From contig NZ_UFWZ01000001.1 in the NCBI RefSeq assembly GCF_900461105.1, positions 2,378,501 to 2,442,500 of the forward strand: a DNA stretch of 64,000 nt, given 5' to 3'. The notes under the pieces are model-generated. The model was given only the letters and a program-made list of their open reading frames with translations. It made no database searches and was not told where the DNA came from. The position numbers were made by a program, and so were the translations under genes. Source of the DNA: Clostridium putrefaciens. GTDB taxonomy: Bacteria > Bacillota > Clostridia > Clostridiales > Clostridiaceae. The number at the start of each line of letters is the position of its first letter. The stretch's first letter is position 1. Below are positions 17,667 to 25,455 of this stretch, in pieces.

Positions 17667-18458
17667 ATGTTGCAATTTGAATTTATGAGAAATGCCTTAA
17701 TGGCAGGACTTTTTGTATCCATACTCTGTCCCTTTGTAGGGTTATTCTTAGTTCTTAAAAGATATTCCATGATGGGTGATACCCTATCTCATGCTTCCTT
17801 TGCTGGTATAGCTATAGGTTTAGTATCAGGTTTAAATCCCATTATTACATCTTTCATTTTCACATCCGCCTGTGGCCTTTTAATTGAATATTTAAGAAAC
17901 TATTATAAAAAGTATTCAGAACTTGTAATGTCTATAATACTAACCCTTAGTATAGGTATAGCAATTTTAATAATGAGTACAGGAAAAGCGGGTTCAAGTG
18001 TTAATTCTATATTATTTGGAAACATGCTAACAGTTTCAAAGACTGATTTAATATGGATGGCTATAATAGGTGCTATATCTTTTATATTTATATTCTTTTT
18101 ATACAATAAATTAATCTATGCTACCTTTGATGAAGAGGGTGCTAAAGTTTCTGGAGTAAATGTATCTTTAGTTAACTATATCTTCACTCTTATAGTAGCT
18201 GCTACAATATCTATATCCATAAGAATACTCGGAGTGCTTGTTATATCTTCAATGATAGTTGTGCCTGTTGCTACAGCTATGCAACTAAAAAAAGGTTTTA
18301 AAAGTACCCTTATATATTCTATATTGTTTGGGTTTATAGATATATTTGCAGGGTTTTTCATATCGTATAAGTTAGATACTGCTACTGGAGGTACTATTGC
18401 TTTAACGTCTGTAGTAGTTTTAACTATAATATTGCTAATAAATAAGTATCGTAGGTGA
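17667..18458 (+). CDS. znuB: Zinc ABC transporter permease
   Basis: This is the membrane channel of the zinc importer (ABC-3 family, PF00950). The 263 residues carry about eight hydrophobic segments. Family marks are the cytoplasmic coupling segment SMMGDTLSHASFAGIAIG and the later GVLVISSMIVVPVATAMQ. ATG 17667 is chosen because AAAGG lies 8 nt upstream; a GTG at 17658 overlaps znuC's last codons. The tight spacing to znuC and the following regulator indicates one operon. Confidence 0.93.
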   Translation: MLQFEFMRNALMAGLFVSILCPFVGLFLVLKRYSMMGDTLSHASFAGIAIGLVSGLNPIITSFIFTSACGLLIEYLRNYYKKYSELVMSIILTLSIGIAILIMSTGKAGSSVNSILFGNMLTVSKTDLIWMAIIGAISFIFIFFLYNKLIYATFDEEGAKVSGVNVSLVNYIFTLIVAATISISIRILGVLVISSMIVVPVATAMQLKKGFKSTLIYSILFGFIDIFAGFFISYKLDTATGGTIALTSVVVLTIILLINKYRR

Positions 18459-18463
18459 ATTTT

Positions 18464-18877
18464 ATGAATACAATGGATTTATTAAAAAACAAGACTATAA
18501 AAGCTACTAAAGCACGAATTATAATTTACAATATAATATCTAACTGTGATTGTGGAATAACTGCAGAATATATCCATAACAAATGTTTAGAATCTAATAT
18601 AAGTATAAACTTATCAACAGTGTACCGAAGCTTAGATTTATTTGAGGAAAAAAGTCTTGTAGAAAAATATGATCTTGGTGAAGGTACATATAATTACACC
18701 TTAAAGAAGCATAATCACAAGCATTTGCTAGAATGTAGTCTTTGTCATAAAGAGATAGAACTACAATGTCCAATGCAACAAATTGAAGAGCTTGTAAAAA
18801 ACAAAACAGGATTCACATTAGTGGAACACGAACTAAAGATGAAGGGTATTTGTAAGGATTGTAAAAAACATAAATAA
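18464..18877 (+). CDS. zur: Fur-family regulator, probable zinc uptake regulator Zur
   Basis: This 137-residue metal-sensing repressor has an N-terminal winged helix (about 10-80, with STVYRSLDLFEEKSLVEK) and a C-terminal dimer/metal domain. The structural zinc site uses CSLCHKE and CKDC. The sensor site histidines include HNHKHLLECSLC and EHELKMKG. I call it Zur rather than Fur or PerR because it is co-transcribed with the zinc importer and an operator-like palindrome lies at the head of the operon. ATG 18464 has a TAGGTGA site; a GTG at 18455 is possible but would overlap znuB. This would give zinc-dependent autoregulation of the whole locus. Confidence 0.88.
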   Translation: MNTMDLLKNKTIKATKARIIIYNIISNCDCGITAEYIHNKCLESNISINLSTVYRSLDLFEEKSLVEKYDLGEGTYNYTLKKHNHKHLLECSLCHKEIELQCPMQQIEELVKNKTGFTLVEHELKMKGICKDCKKHK

Positions 18878-18883
18878 TAAAGC

Positions 18884-18917
18884 AAAAAAGATCACATTTT
18901 AAATGCGATCTTTTTTT
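18884..18917. terminator. Bidirectional terminator, zur / NCS2 permease
   Basis: A 14-bp stem with one mismatch (18884-18897 with 18903-18917) has A-runs and T-runs on its flanks, between two convergent genes. Confidence 0.8.
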
Positions 18918-18943
18918 GATTTTAAATATATATTATCATTACA

Positions 18944-20230
18944 TTAAATAGCATGTAGTATGAAGTTAATTAAAAACATAAATGATATTATATACATAGG
19001 AACTGATATTTCTTTATGCCTTTTACTAGCTAATTTCACTATAGGGTACGCCACAAATCCAAAAGCCATACCATCTACTATACTAAAGGTAAGCGGTATC
19101 ATAGCAATAATCAAAAAAGCTGGAAATCCTTCTGTAAAATCATTAAAATCTATATTTAATGCGTTTTTAATCATTAAACTACCTATTATTATCAAAATAG
19201 GAGCTATAGCGCTATTAGGTATAATTTTAATTATAGGCATAAATATTATAGATAGCAAAAATAGTATTCCTGCTGTAAATGATGTAAGCCCACTCTTACC
19301 ACCTGCAGCAAGTCCTGCAGCACCTTCAATTGATACTACTGTTGGACTTGTTCCAACTATAGCACAATTAATAACTGACATAGCCGTAGCTTGAAATGAT
19401 CTTTTAAACTTTTCAGGTTTATCTAGCATTACATTTATCTGTCCATGGATTAATCCAAGGTTTTCAAATACAAGCACCAATAATATAGAAAATGTTGACA
19501 CAATAAATGAACTTGAAAATATATTACTAAAATCCATATGGCCTATTACTTCCTTATATCCTCCAATGGAAAACCCCGTAAAAGAAATCTGTGATAAATC
19601 AATTAATCCAAATGCCGCTGAAAGAAGTACTCCTAAAAACATACTTATAAGAAAGTTACCTTGAACATTCTTCACAAACAACACCAATGTGATTATAAGG
19701 GTTATAAGAGTTACATAAACTGCCGGATCACTAAGACTTCCAAGTGCTACAAATGTTGTTTCATTTGAAACTATTATTCCGCTCTTTTGAAGTCCTATAA
19801 AGGTTATCATAAGACCTATTCCTACAGTTATAGCTTCTTTTAATGATATTGGAATTGATTTTGTTAGTATCTCACCAAGTTTTGTAAAGGCTACCACAGC
19901 GAACAAAATTCCTGCAATAAACACCGATGCCAATGCTTGTTCCCAGGTTAATCCCATAGTTTTAACTATGGTGTAAGAAAACATAGCGTTAACCCCCATA
20001 CCAGGTACCAATATCATTGGTGACTTTCCCCAAAATGCGGACAGTAAACATCCAACAAAAGTAGATAACACTGTAGCTATAACCGCCGCTTCCATAGGTA
20101 TTCCAGCATCTGCTAGTATAGCTGGATTAACCGCTATTATGTAAGCAGCAGCAAAAAATGATGTAAGCCCTGCTAACATTTCCTTTTTTCTTGTGGTTTC
20201 ATTAATATCTAAGTCAAATAATTTATTCAA
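18944..20230 (-). CDS. NCS2 purine permease (PbuG/AzgA type)
   Basis: This is a 428-residue proton-coupled purine base importer in the cytoplasmic membrane with about 12-14 membrane segments. AzgA-type marks are the opening TRKKEMLAGLTSFFAAAYII, PGMGVNAMFSYT in the third segment, and the C-terminal SIEGAAGLAAGGKSG with TSFTAG. The likely substrates are guanine, hypoxanthine or adenine. Translation starts at TTG 20230 after AGAGGAAAAAAA. The 105-nt leader is too short for, and has no sign of, a purine riboswitch, which often controls such genes. The gene is alone on its strand. Confidence 0.9.
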   Translation of the reverse strand: MNKLFDLDINETTRKKEMLAGLTSFFAAAYIIAVNPAILADAGIPMEAAVIATVLSTFVGCLLSAFWGKSPMILVPGMGVNAMFSYTIVKTMGLTWEQALASVFIAGILFAVVAFTKLGEILTKSIPISLKEAITVGIGLMITFIGLQKSGIIVSNETTFVALGSLSDPAVYVTLITLIITLVLFVKNVQGNFLISMFLGVLLSAAFGLIDLSQISFTGFSIGGYKEVIGHMDFSNIFSSSFIVSTFSILLVLVFENLGLIHGQINVMLDKPEKFKRSFQATAMSVINCAIVGTSPTVVSIEGAAGLAAGGKSGLTSFTAGILFLLSIIFMPIIKIIPNSAIAPILIIIGSLMIKNALNIDFNDFTEGFPAFLIIAMIPLTFSIVDGMAFGFVAYPIVKLASKRHKEISVPMYIISFMFLINFILHAI

Positions 20231-20335
20231 TTTTTTTCCTCTTCATGTCTTTCCCTCTCCCTCCCACGTTTACACTTATTATGTGTAATTGCACTAATAT
20301 TATAACAAATAATATTATAAAATCAAAGTAATTAT

Positions 20336-20890
20336 TTACCTCGAAAATATTAATTTCAATCCTAATATAATTAATATTATGCCTCCGATATAATCTGCAT
20401 ACTTACATATAAATTCTATCCTTCTAAAAAACTTGCTTATTATAAATGCTATAATTGTAAGAGTACAAGTTACCATCCCTATAAACAAACTTATTTTAAT
20501 AAGTAATATTAAGCTAGTTATTGTCTCAAAAAAGGTAAATCCTATAACTAAAGCATCTATGCTTACAGATACCCCCAATAATATACACATCTTTGGCTTT
20601 AAAAATATATATGTTTTTTTATCTTCCATACCTTCTATTATCATTGTTATACCAAGTATAGCTACTATAATCCCTCCTAGTATACTAGAAGTATAATTTA
20701 CATACTGACTAAATATAAGGCTTCCAAAGGAGCCAATCAACATAAATAAGGTTTGAAAAAATGAAAAGGACATACAAAAGCATAACTTATTCCTAAACTT
20801 AACATTTGAATTAAGTCCTATACTTAGTGCTACTCCAAAGGCATCTAAAGACAATGCAATAGCAACTACAAATATAGATAAAAACGTCAT
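20336..20890 (-). CDS. MntP/YtaF-like membrane protein
   Basis: This protein has 184 residues and six membrane segments arranged as two similar halves, each with a conserved acid: SLDAFGVALSIG in the first and SVSIDALVIGFTF in the second. That is the MntP family (PF02659), whose best-known member exports manganese; the clostridial/bacillar relative YtaF is linked to sporulation. The sequence does not decide between the two roles. The start has an AAAGGAG site. I looked for a yybP-ykoY manganese riboswitch in the 300-nt AT-rich leader and saw none. Confidence 0.8.
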   Translation of the reverse strand: MTFLSIFVVAIALSLDAFGVALSIGLNSNVKFRNKLCFCMSFSFFQTLFMLIGSFGSLIFSQYVNYTSSILGGIIVAILGITMIIEGMEDKKTYIFLKPKMCILLGVSVSIDALVIGFTFFETITSLILLIKISLFIGMVTCTLTIIAFIISKFFRRIEFICKYADYIGGIILIILGLKLIFSR

Positions 20891-21116
20891 ATTAGTCTCC
20901 TTTCAAACATGTTAATAGTGATAATTAATATATACTGCATCACTTGTTAATATATTCAACTATCATATTGAAAAGAGTAAACTTTTTTAAATCAATATTA
21001 AGATTCTATTAATTTTAACATTAAGCATATAATGCTATTACTTACTTATATATTTAGTTAAAAGCCTTTATTTTTCTGATTATATATTATATATTATTAA
21101 TTGATGAATACTTTAT

Positions 21117-21156
21117 ACTCATAACGACTCATAATGAGTCATAATGACTTATATAG
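21117..21156 (+). repeat. Four 10-bp tandem repeats upstream of the phosphofructokinase gene
   Basis: Units ACTCATAACG, ACTCATAATG, AGTCATAATG and ACTTATATAG run head to tail, one per helical turn. They include a perfect 7-1-7 palindrome GACTCATAATGAGTC (21126-21140). They end 33 nt upstream of the gene start, where a regulator could bind. The rest of the 20891-21116 interval is AT-rich with no gene. Confidence 0.5.
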
Positions 21157-21188
21157 TATATAACATATATGTAAAGGAGATAATTATA

Positions 21189-22409
21189 ATGTGTAATTGC
21201 CTTATTGCTCAATCTGGAGGTCCTACTTCTGTTATAAATTCAAGCGTTGTAGGTCTTGTGGATGAAAATACTAAGTTAAACATATTTAATACAGTGTACG
21301 GAGGACTAAATGGTATCGAGGGAATACTAAATGAAAATATAATAAATTTATCAATTTGTGATAAAAATGTATTAGAAACCTTTAAACTTACCCCTTCTTC
21401 CGGCTTAGGTTCTTGTAGATATAAAATGAAAGATTATAATAACGATGAAAGCGAATATATTAAAATTTTTGATATATTTCATAAATTAGACATTAAAGCC
21501 TTCTTTTACATAGGTGGAAATGACTCTATGGATACGGTGTCAAAACTTAGTAAGTATGCGGAAATCAAAAATTTAGATGTTAAAATAATGGGTATACCTA
21601 AAACTATAGATAATGACCTTCCAATAACAGATCACACTCCTGGTTTTGGAAGTGCTGCAAAGTTTATATCCACAGTAGCTTTAGAAACATACTTAGATTC
21701 TTCTGTTTATATAAATAACGGTATATTTATATTAGAAACTATGGGAAGAGATGCAGGATGGCTTGCTGCTAGTGCTTCTTTAGCAAAACTTAACAATAAA
21801 CCTATAGCTGATTTTATATATCTTCCTGAAATAGCCTTTAATGCTGATACCTTTATAAATGATGTTAGCGAAAAGTTCAAAAAACAAAATCATGTATATA
21901 TAGTAGCCTCTGAAGGCTTAAAGGATAATAGTGGAAACTTCTTATCTACCCTTCAATCTACAGGATGCCATGATAATTTTGGACATGCTCAATTAGGAGG
22001 TGTAGGAAATTATCTAAGGAATTTAATTTTAGATAATAATATAACAACTAGGGTTAAATCATTAGAACTAGGTGTACTGCAAAGATGTGCAATGCATGTA
22101 TCTTCTTCTATAGATGTGGAGGAGGCCTATGCTTCTGGTGCTGCTGCTCTTAGATTTGCAAAAGATGGTATATCGGGATATATGGTTGGAATTAAGAGAA
22201 TAGATGGTAGCACTTATTCAACTGAAACCTTTCCTATAAAAGCATCCACTGTAGCTAATAATGTTAAATACATACCTAGAGATTGGATCAACAAAGAAGG
22301 CAATGGTGTAAATGAGCTATTTTACACCTACGCGAATCCTCTTATTTCTGGTAATGTAGAATTAATATATAATAATTGTATACCAAGCTATCATATTTTT
22401 AATAAATAA
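21189..22409 (+). CDS. 6-phosphofructokinase, probably PPi-dependent
   Basis: This glycolytic enzyme phosphorylates fructose 6-phosphate. The 406 residues are longer than the ~320-residue ATP-PFK and match the longer PFK clade. Two positions indicate pyrophosphate as donor: the loop GGNDS (109-113) has Asp where ATP enzymes have Gly (GGDGS), and PKTIDND (137-143) has Lys where ATP enzymes have Gly. Further marks are GRDAGWLAAS and the opening CLIAQSGGPTSVINSS. ATG 21189 is set by an ideal AAAGGAG at 21173; a frame starting at 21144 lacks one. The donor call is from these known rules and has not been measured. A class III FBPase in this window carries out the opposing step. Confidence 0.88.
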   Translation: MCNCLIAQSGGPTSVINSSVVGLVDENTKLNIFNTVYGGLNGIEGILNENIINLSICDKNVLETFKLTPSSGLGSCRYKMKDYNNDESEYIKIFDIFHKLDIKAFFYIGGNDSMDTVSKLSKYAEIKNLDVKIMGIPKTIDNDLPITDHTPGFGSAAKFISTVALETYLDSSVYINNGIFILETMGRDAGWLAASASLAKLNNKPIADFIYLPEIAFNADTFINDVSEKFKKQNHVYIVASEGLKDNSGNFLSTLQSTGCHDNFGHAQLGGVGNYLRNLILDNNITTRVKSLELGVLQRCAMHVSSSIDVEEAYASGAAALRFAKDGISGYMVGIKRIDGSTYSTETFPIKASTVANNVKYIPRDWINKEGNGVNELFYTYANPLISGNVELIYNNCIPSYHIFNK

Positions 22410-22443
22410 CTTATAAATGTTTTTAATAAATAATTTATAAATA
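22396..22443 (+). repeat. 24-bp tandem duplication across the phosphofructokinase stop codon
   Basis: Two copies of a 24-bp unit (22396-22419 and 22420-22443, two differences) duplicate the last codons and stop of the gene. The second copy is non-coding. Confidence 0.6.
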
Positions 22444-22447
22444 TTTC

Positions 22448-22482
22448 AAGTTTCAGATGGGCTTAAATCCCACCTGAAACTT
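22448..22482. terminator. Bidirectional terminator
   Basis: AAGTTTCAGATGGG pairs with CCCACCTGAAACTT (one wobble) between the convergent phosphofructokinase and PLP-enzyme genes. The right arm overlaps the stop of the minus-strand gene. Confidence 0.8.
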
Positions 22483-23782
22483 AAAACTTATTAAAGTAAT
22501 TATACCTACCATTAATATAATCTAGCGCTGATATAAAATAATCCACTTCTTCTTTTGTGTTGTATATTCCAAAACTCACTCTAACCATTCCTGGCTTTGG
22601 ATAATTCAAGTTATTTTTATAGTATTCTATCTCCTTTTGTGATATTTTAAGAAGTCTTTGTACATAGGGTTGAGCACAAAAACACCCTGATCTAACTTCA
22701 ATTCCATAATATTTATATAGCATTTCTGCTACCTTTTCATGATGAAGTCCTTTCATATTAAAGCTTACTATGCCTAATCTATCTTTATCCATTTTAGTGC
22801 TTCCATATATACTTATATACTCTCTCTTATTTAAATTATAAAGCAAATATGCTGTTAGCTCTCTTTCATGTCTTTCTATAATATCAATATCTAGATACTC
22901 CATAACCTTTAATGAAGATATAAGCGCAACAACCCCCATAAAATTTGGTGTACCTGCTTCCTCCTTCAAAGGCACATCCTCCCATATTACTTCCTCCTTG
23001 GTAACAAACTTCACTGTACCTCCACCTTTACAATCTGGATCTCCTGCATCAAAAGCTTTCTTTTTACCTATAATAACGCCTATACCAAAGGGAGCATACA
23101 TCTTATGTGCAGAAAACACCAAATAATCTATAGCAGCTGCTCTATTATCATTTTTAATACATATCTTTTTATGAGGCACCATCTGAGCTCCATCTACTAT
23201 AATTTCTGCTCCATAGTTATGACATATTTCAGATATCATATATATATCATTAATAAATCCTGTAACATTTGATGCTCCAGTTAATGTTACATATTTAACC
23301 CTTCCATTATAGTATTCAAGCTTCTGATAAAGACTTTCTAGAGATAGTCTTCCGTCCCTATCTATCTCTATATAATCTAAGTTGCACTTCCCCCTCCATG
23401 GCAAATCATTAGAATGGTGTTCCATATAGGAAGAAAGCACTACATCATCTTTATTATAAATTAGCCTATTAGATAATTTATTTATACCTTCTGTAGTATT
23501 TTTAGTGAATATAACAGTATATTCATCATTAGGAGCCATAAAATATTTTAGTATAGCTTCCCTAGACTCTTCATAAAGATTTGAACAAATATTAGACTTA
23601 TAACCTACCCCTCTATGAACTGAACCATAGTAAGATGAAAAGTATTGTATATTATCCATTACATACTTAAAAGGAGGAGTAGTAGCTGCATTATCAAAAT
23701 TTATAGTTTTCACTACTTTACCATTATCTAATTTAATATAATGATTTATTTCAGAAAAAAGATTCCTATAATCTATAAACAT
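22481..23782 (-). CDS. Class V aminotransferase-fold PLP enzyme (cysteine desulfurase-like)
   Basis: The protein has 433 residues. The SufS/CsdA-type marks are the opening INFDNAATTPPFK, a DGAQMVPHKK block (197-206), the PLP lysine K227 in SAHKMYAPFG, and a loop RSGCFCAQPYVQRLL carrying a cysteine in the place of the desulfurase nucleophile. It may release sulfur or selenium from cysteine/selenocysteine, or be one of the poorly defined relatives that are longer and not tied to Fe-S assembly. No sufB/U or iscU lies next to it. It is divergent from a spore-type Met-rich protein gene. The extra segment around 240-275 (DPDCKGGGTVKFVTKEEV) also occurs in relatives annotated only as class V aminotransferases. 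Confidence 0.82.
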   Translation of the reverse strand: MFIDYRNLFSEINHYIKLDNGKVVKTINFDNAATTPPFKYVMDNIQYFSSYYGSVHRGVGYKSNICSNLYEESREAILKYFMAPNDEYTVIFTKNTTEGINKLSNRLIYNKDDVVLSSYMEHHSNDLPWRGKCNLDYIEIDRDGRLSLESLYQKLEYYNGRVKYVTLTGASNVTGFINDIYMISEICHNYGAEIIVDGAQMVPHKKICIKNDNRAAAIDYLVFSAHKMYAPFGIGVIIGKKKAFDAGDPDCKGGGTVKFVTKEEVIWEDVPLKEEAGTPNFMGVVALISSLKVMEYLDIDIIERHERELTAYLLYNLNKREYISIYGSTKMDKDRLGIVSFNMKGLHHEKVAEMLYKYYGIEVRSGCFCAQPYVQRLLKISQKEIEYYKNNLNYPKPGMVRVSFGIYNTKEEVDYFISALDYINGRYNYFNKF

Positions 23783-23862
23783 AAAAATTCCTCCCTCTTA
23801 TATTATTAATATTCATATACACTGTAATTTGATACTATCTTTTAATATTATTTTAACCTGCA

Positions 23863-23889
23863 ACAATATATATATCTTCACATAGTATA
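23863..23889 (+). promoter_or_regulatory. Probable sigma-K promoter of the Met-rich protein gene
   Basis: AC at 23863-23864, then 16 nt, then CATAGTATA at 23881-23889 matches the sigma-K consensus (AC, 16 bp, CATANNNTA) in full. It lies 33 nt before the start codon. Confidence 0.6.
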
Positions 23890-23921
23890 TATTGTAGTTT
23901 AAAAAATGGAGGTATTATTTT

Positions 23922-24533
23922 ATGTGTGAAAAAGACTCCTTTATGGAAAAAGATGATGATATGAATTTTGTCCCTTGGGTTCAAGATACAAATGTTTTCT
24001 CTGATATGCAAAATGACTCTAGAATCCTAGAAGATCCTTCAGTAGCTTCTATTGGTATGATGTGTAATCCTAATATGATGCAATCTATGGATATGATGTG
24101 CCATCCAAGCAACATGAAGCCTATGGATATGATGTGTCATCCGAGCATGATGCAGCCTATGGATATGATGTGCCATCTGAGCATGATGCACCCTATGCAT
24201 ATGATGGGTAATCCTAATATGATGTGTCCTATGCATATGATGGGTAATCCTAATATGTTAAATCCTATGATGGGCTCTCCTTATAACATACCACCAAACG
24301 TAGAAAATAAAATCCCAACTCATGATGCTTGCACAAAGGGCTGTAGAGAAATTGAAGATGTTAATTATTCCGATGACTTTAGAAGTAAGGATAAAAATGT
24401 GGAAAAGATACTAAGAAAGATAGAATGTAATAATCCAATGATATTGAAAACTCTAATGTGCTATAATATGCCTTGTAATCTTGCAAGGAACATAATGAAA
24501 GATATGATAAAGCTCACATTAATGTATAAGTAA
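23922..24533 (+). CDS. Met/Cys/His-rich repeat protein, probable spore coat protein
   Basis: The protein has 203 residues in three parts. The acidic N-terminus (1-43) ends a segment NFVPWVQDTNVFSDMQ. Residues 44-115 form six tandem 12-residue repeats, consensus M(D/H)MM(C/G)(H/N)P.MM.P. The C-terminal domain (about 130-203) contains paired cysteines (DACTKGC, CYNMPC) and helices ending MIKDLTL-like. Clusters of Met, Cys and His resemble copper- or other soft-metal-binding sequences, but such composition is also seen in coat proteins that become cross-linked. A consensus-quality sigma-K promoter and GGAGG site point to mother-cell expression late in sporulation. I do not recognise the family; both the coat and metal roles are inference. 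There is no signal peptide. Confidence 0.7.
   Translation: MCEKDSFMEKDDDMNFVPWVQDTNVFSDMQNDSRILEDPSVASIGMMCNPNMMQSMDMMCHPSNMKPMDMMCHPSMMQPMDMMCHLSMMHPMHMMGNPNMMCPMHMMGNPNMLNPMMGSPYNIPPNVENKIPTHDACTKGCREIEDVNYSDDFRSKDKNVEKILRKIECNNPMILKTLMCYNMPCNLARNIMKDMIKLTLMYK
24051..24266 (+). repeat. Six 36-bp coding repeats
   Basis: These encode the 12-residue Met/Cys/His units of the probable coat protein. Copies 2-4 (MDMMCH type) and copies 5-6 (MHMMGN type) form two sub-families, which suggests stepwise duplication. Confidence 0.85.
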
Positions 24534-24550
24534 TTAATATAAATAAAAAT

Positions 24551-24596
24551 AAAAGGTAGAAGTTTTAAAGTGTGTACTTTATAACTTCTACTTTTT
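24551..24596. terminator. Bidirectional terminator
   Basis: AAAAGGTAGAAGTT (24551-24564) pairs with AACTTCTACTTTTT (24583-24596), with further pairing TAAAGT/ACTTTA inside. It separates the Met-rich gene from the convergent DUF3793 remnant and overlaps the end of the latter. Confidence 0.8.
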
Positions 24597-24803
24597 ATTT
24601 AAATTCATAACTACATAATAAATAGGATATCCTAAAGGTAATCCTATCTCATGAAGACAGACAAAAGCAAATCGTTGTTTTAATTTAAATAAAACTTCAT
24701 TTAACTTCATATCTTTATTATATCCATATTGTAACAAAGACTCTAAACCTTCTTCATTATAAATTACACCTTCAAGTTTACTTCTATTATAAATCATAAT
24801 CAC
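24588..24803 (-). CDS. Truncated DUF3793 protein
   Basis: The frame covers only the last ~75 residues of the DUF3793 family, normally about 190 long. The C-terminal hallmark HEIGLPLGYPIYYV corresponds to the family's HEIG-FLGYP motif, and LESLLQYGY precedes it. The N-terminal two-thirds are missing. The frame could begin as far up as a TTG at 24863 inside a 15-bp tandem duplication, but that start has no ribosome site. GTG 24803 lies 5 nt after AAAGGAG (ATG 24797 is 11 nt after it), so a short product may still be made. It follows the DUF2325 gene in the same direction. It is probably a decaying gene. The family's function is unknown. Confidence 0.6.
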   Translation of the reverse strand: MIMIYNRSKLEGVIYNEEGLESLLQYGYNKDMKLNEVLFKLKQRFAFVCLHEIGLPLGYPIYYVVMNLNKK

Positions 24804-24835
24804 AGATACTCCTTTCTTCTTCCCTGATCTAAAAT

Positions 24836-24865
24836 AATCTAACTTCAAATAATCTAACTTCAATT
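24836..24865 (-). repeat. 15-bp tandem duplication
   Basis: The unit TTGAAGTTAGATTAT (minus strand) occurs twice in a row at the 5' end of the truncated DUF3793 frame, at the likely deletion scar. Confidence 0.6.
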
Positions 24866-24890
24866 AATATAACCAATTGTTTTAATATTT

Positions 24891-25181
24891 TTATTGATTG
24901 TTTTTTAAAAATTGCTTTATATTTTGATCTAAGTAACTAATAGATCTTCTTGAATATATTATGTTAGTATCATTTTCCTTTACTCTTCCTTTTATGGTCT
25001 TACTTAATTGATGTCCTATAAAATCTGTTAAAACTAAAACAAGGTCAGTATTTACAGGTATATCTAATTTTAAATCACCCTTTTTTCTTCCTGTAATATG
25101 ATTTATAGTTTCAAAACCATTTCCTCTTAAATAATCTTTAATATTTCCAAGCTTATCTCCGCCTATTACTAGTATACTCAT
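24891..25181 (-). CDS. DUF2325 protein, Fur-regulated
   Basis: The 96 residues begin MSILVIGGDKLGNIKDYL at ATG 25181, which follows AAGGAGTG; an ATG at 25190 is too close to that site. The DUF2325 fold (PF10087) is a small Rossmann-like alpha/beta domain with the GGD-x3-G opening and the central DLVLVLTDFIGHQL segment. The function is not established. In Clostridia such genes often sit near iron-transport genes. Here the promoter carries a near-consensus Fur box, so it should be induced when iron is low. A truncated DUF3793 gene follows 27 nt downstream. Confidence 0.8.
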   Translation of the reverse strand: MSILVIGGDKLGNIKDYLRGNGFETINHITGRKKGDLKLDIPVNTDLVLVLTDFIGHQLSKTIKGRVKENDTNIIYSRRSISYLDQNIKQFLKNNQ

Positions 25182-25261
25182 TATAATCACTCCTTATATA
25201 TTTTTTCTAACACTAAATTCTATACATTATATTTTATATCTTTACATGTTAATATTAATAT

Positions 25262-25276
25262 TAATAATCATTCTCA
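25262..25276 (-). promoter_or_regulatory. Fur box
   Basis: TAATAATCATTCTCA (minus strand TGAGAATGATTATTA) matches the 7-1-7 Fur consensus TGATAATNATTATCA at 13 of 15 positions. It lies just downstream of the promoter -10 of the DUF2325 gene. Confidence 0.75.
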
Positions 25277-25281
25277 ATCGT

Positions 25282-25310
25282 ATTGTATAGTATTTTTCTT
25301 TTTTTGTAAA
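25282..25310 (-). promoter_or_regulatory. Sigma-A promoter of the DUF2325 gene
   Basis: On the minus strand, TTTACA (25305-25310) and TACAAT (25282-25287) are separated by 17 bp. The Fur box begins 5 nt past the -10. Confidence 0.65.
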
Positions 25311-25340
25311 CAGTATTGTTATATATTTTTAAAAAAAAAT

Positions 25341-25371
25341 AGAAGACTTCTCATTAATTGAGAAGTCTTCT
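25341..25371 (-). terminator. Terminator after the xxxLxxG-repeat gene
   Basis: AGAAGACTTCTCA pairs perfectly with TGAGAAGTCTTCT around a 5-nt loop, followed on the minus strand by a long U-run. Confidence 0.85.
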
Positions 25372-25455
25372 TAAGTTTATATCATAACAAGTATCTTTTA
25401 TTAATATCTTAATGCTTGTATAAAATCCAATTTAGCTTCCCTAGGTGATTTTTTA

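Noticed and set aside
20231..20335. Purine riboswitch before the NCS2 permease
   Set aside because: The interval is short and lacks the conserved purine-aptamer junction and loop motifs.
20891..21116. Manganese (yybP-ykoY) riboswitch before the MntP-like gene
   Set aside because: The interval is almost pure A/T and has none of the G-rich conserved loops.
24039..24236. His-rich frame on the minus strand (repeats of HHIHRLHH type)
   Set aside because: It is the antisense shadow of the Met/Cys/His repeat gene; the plus-strand gene has the promoter, ribosome site and terminator.
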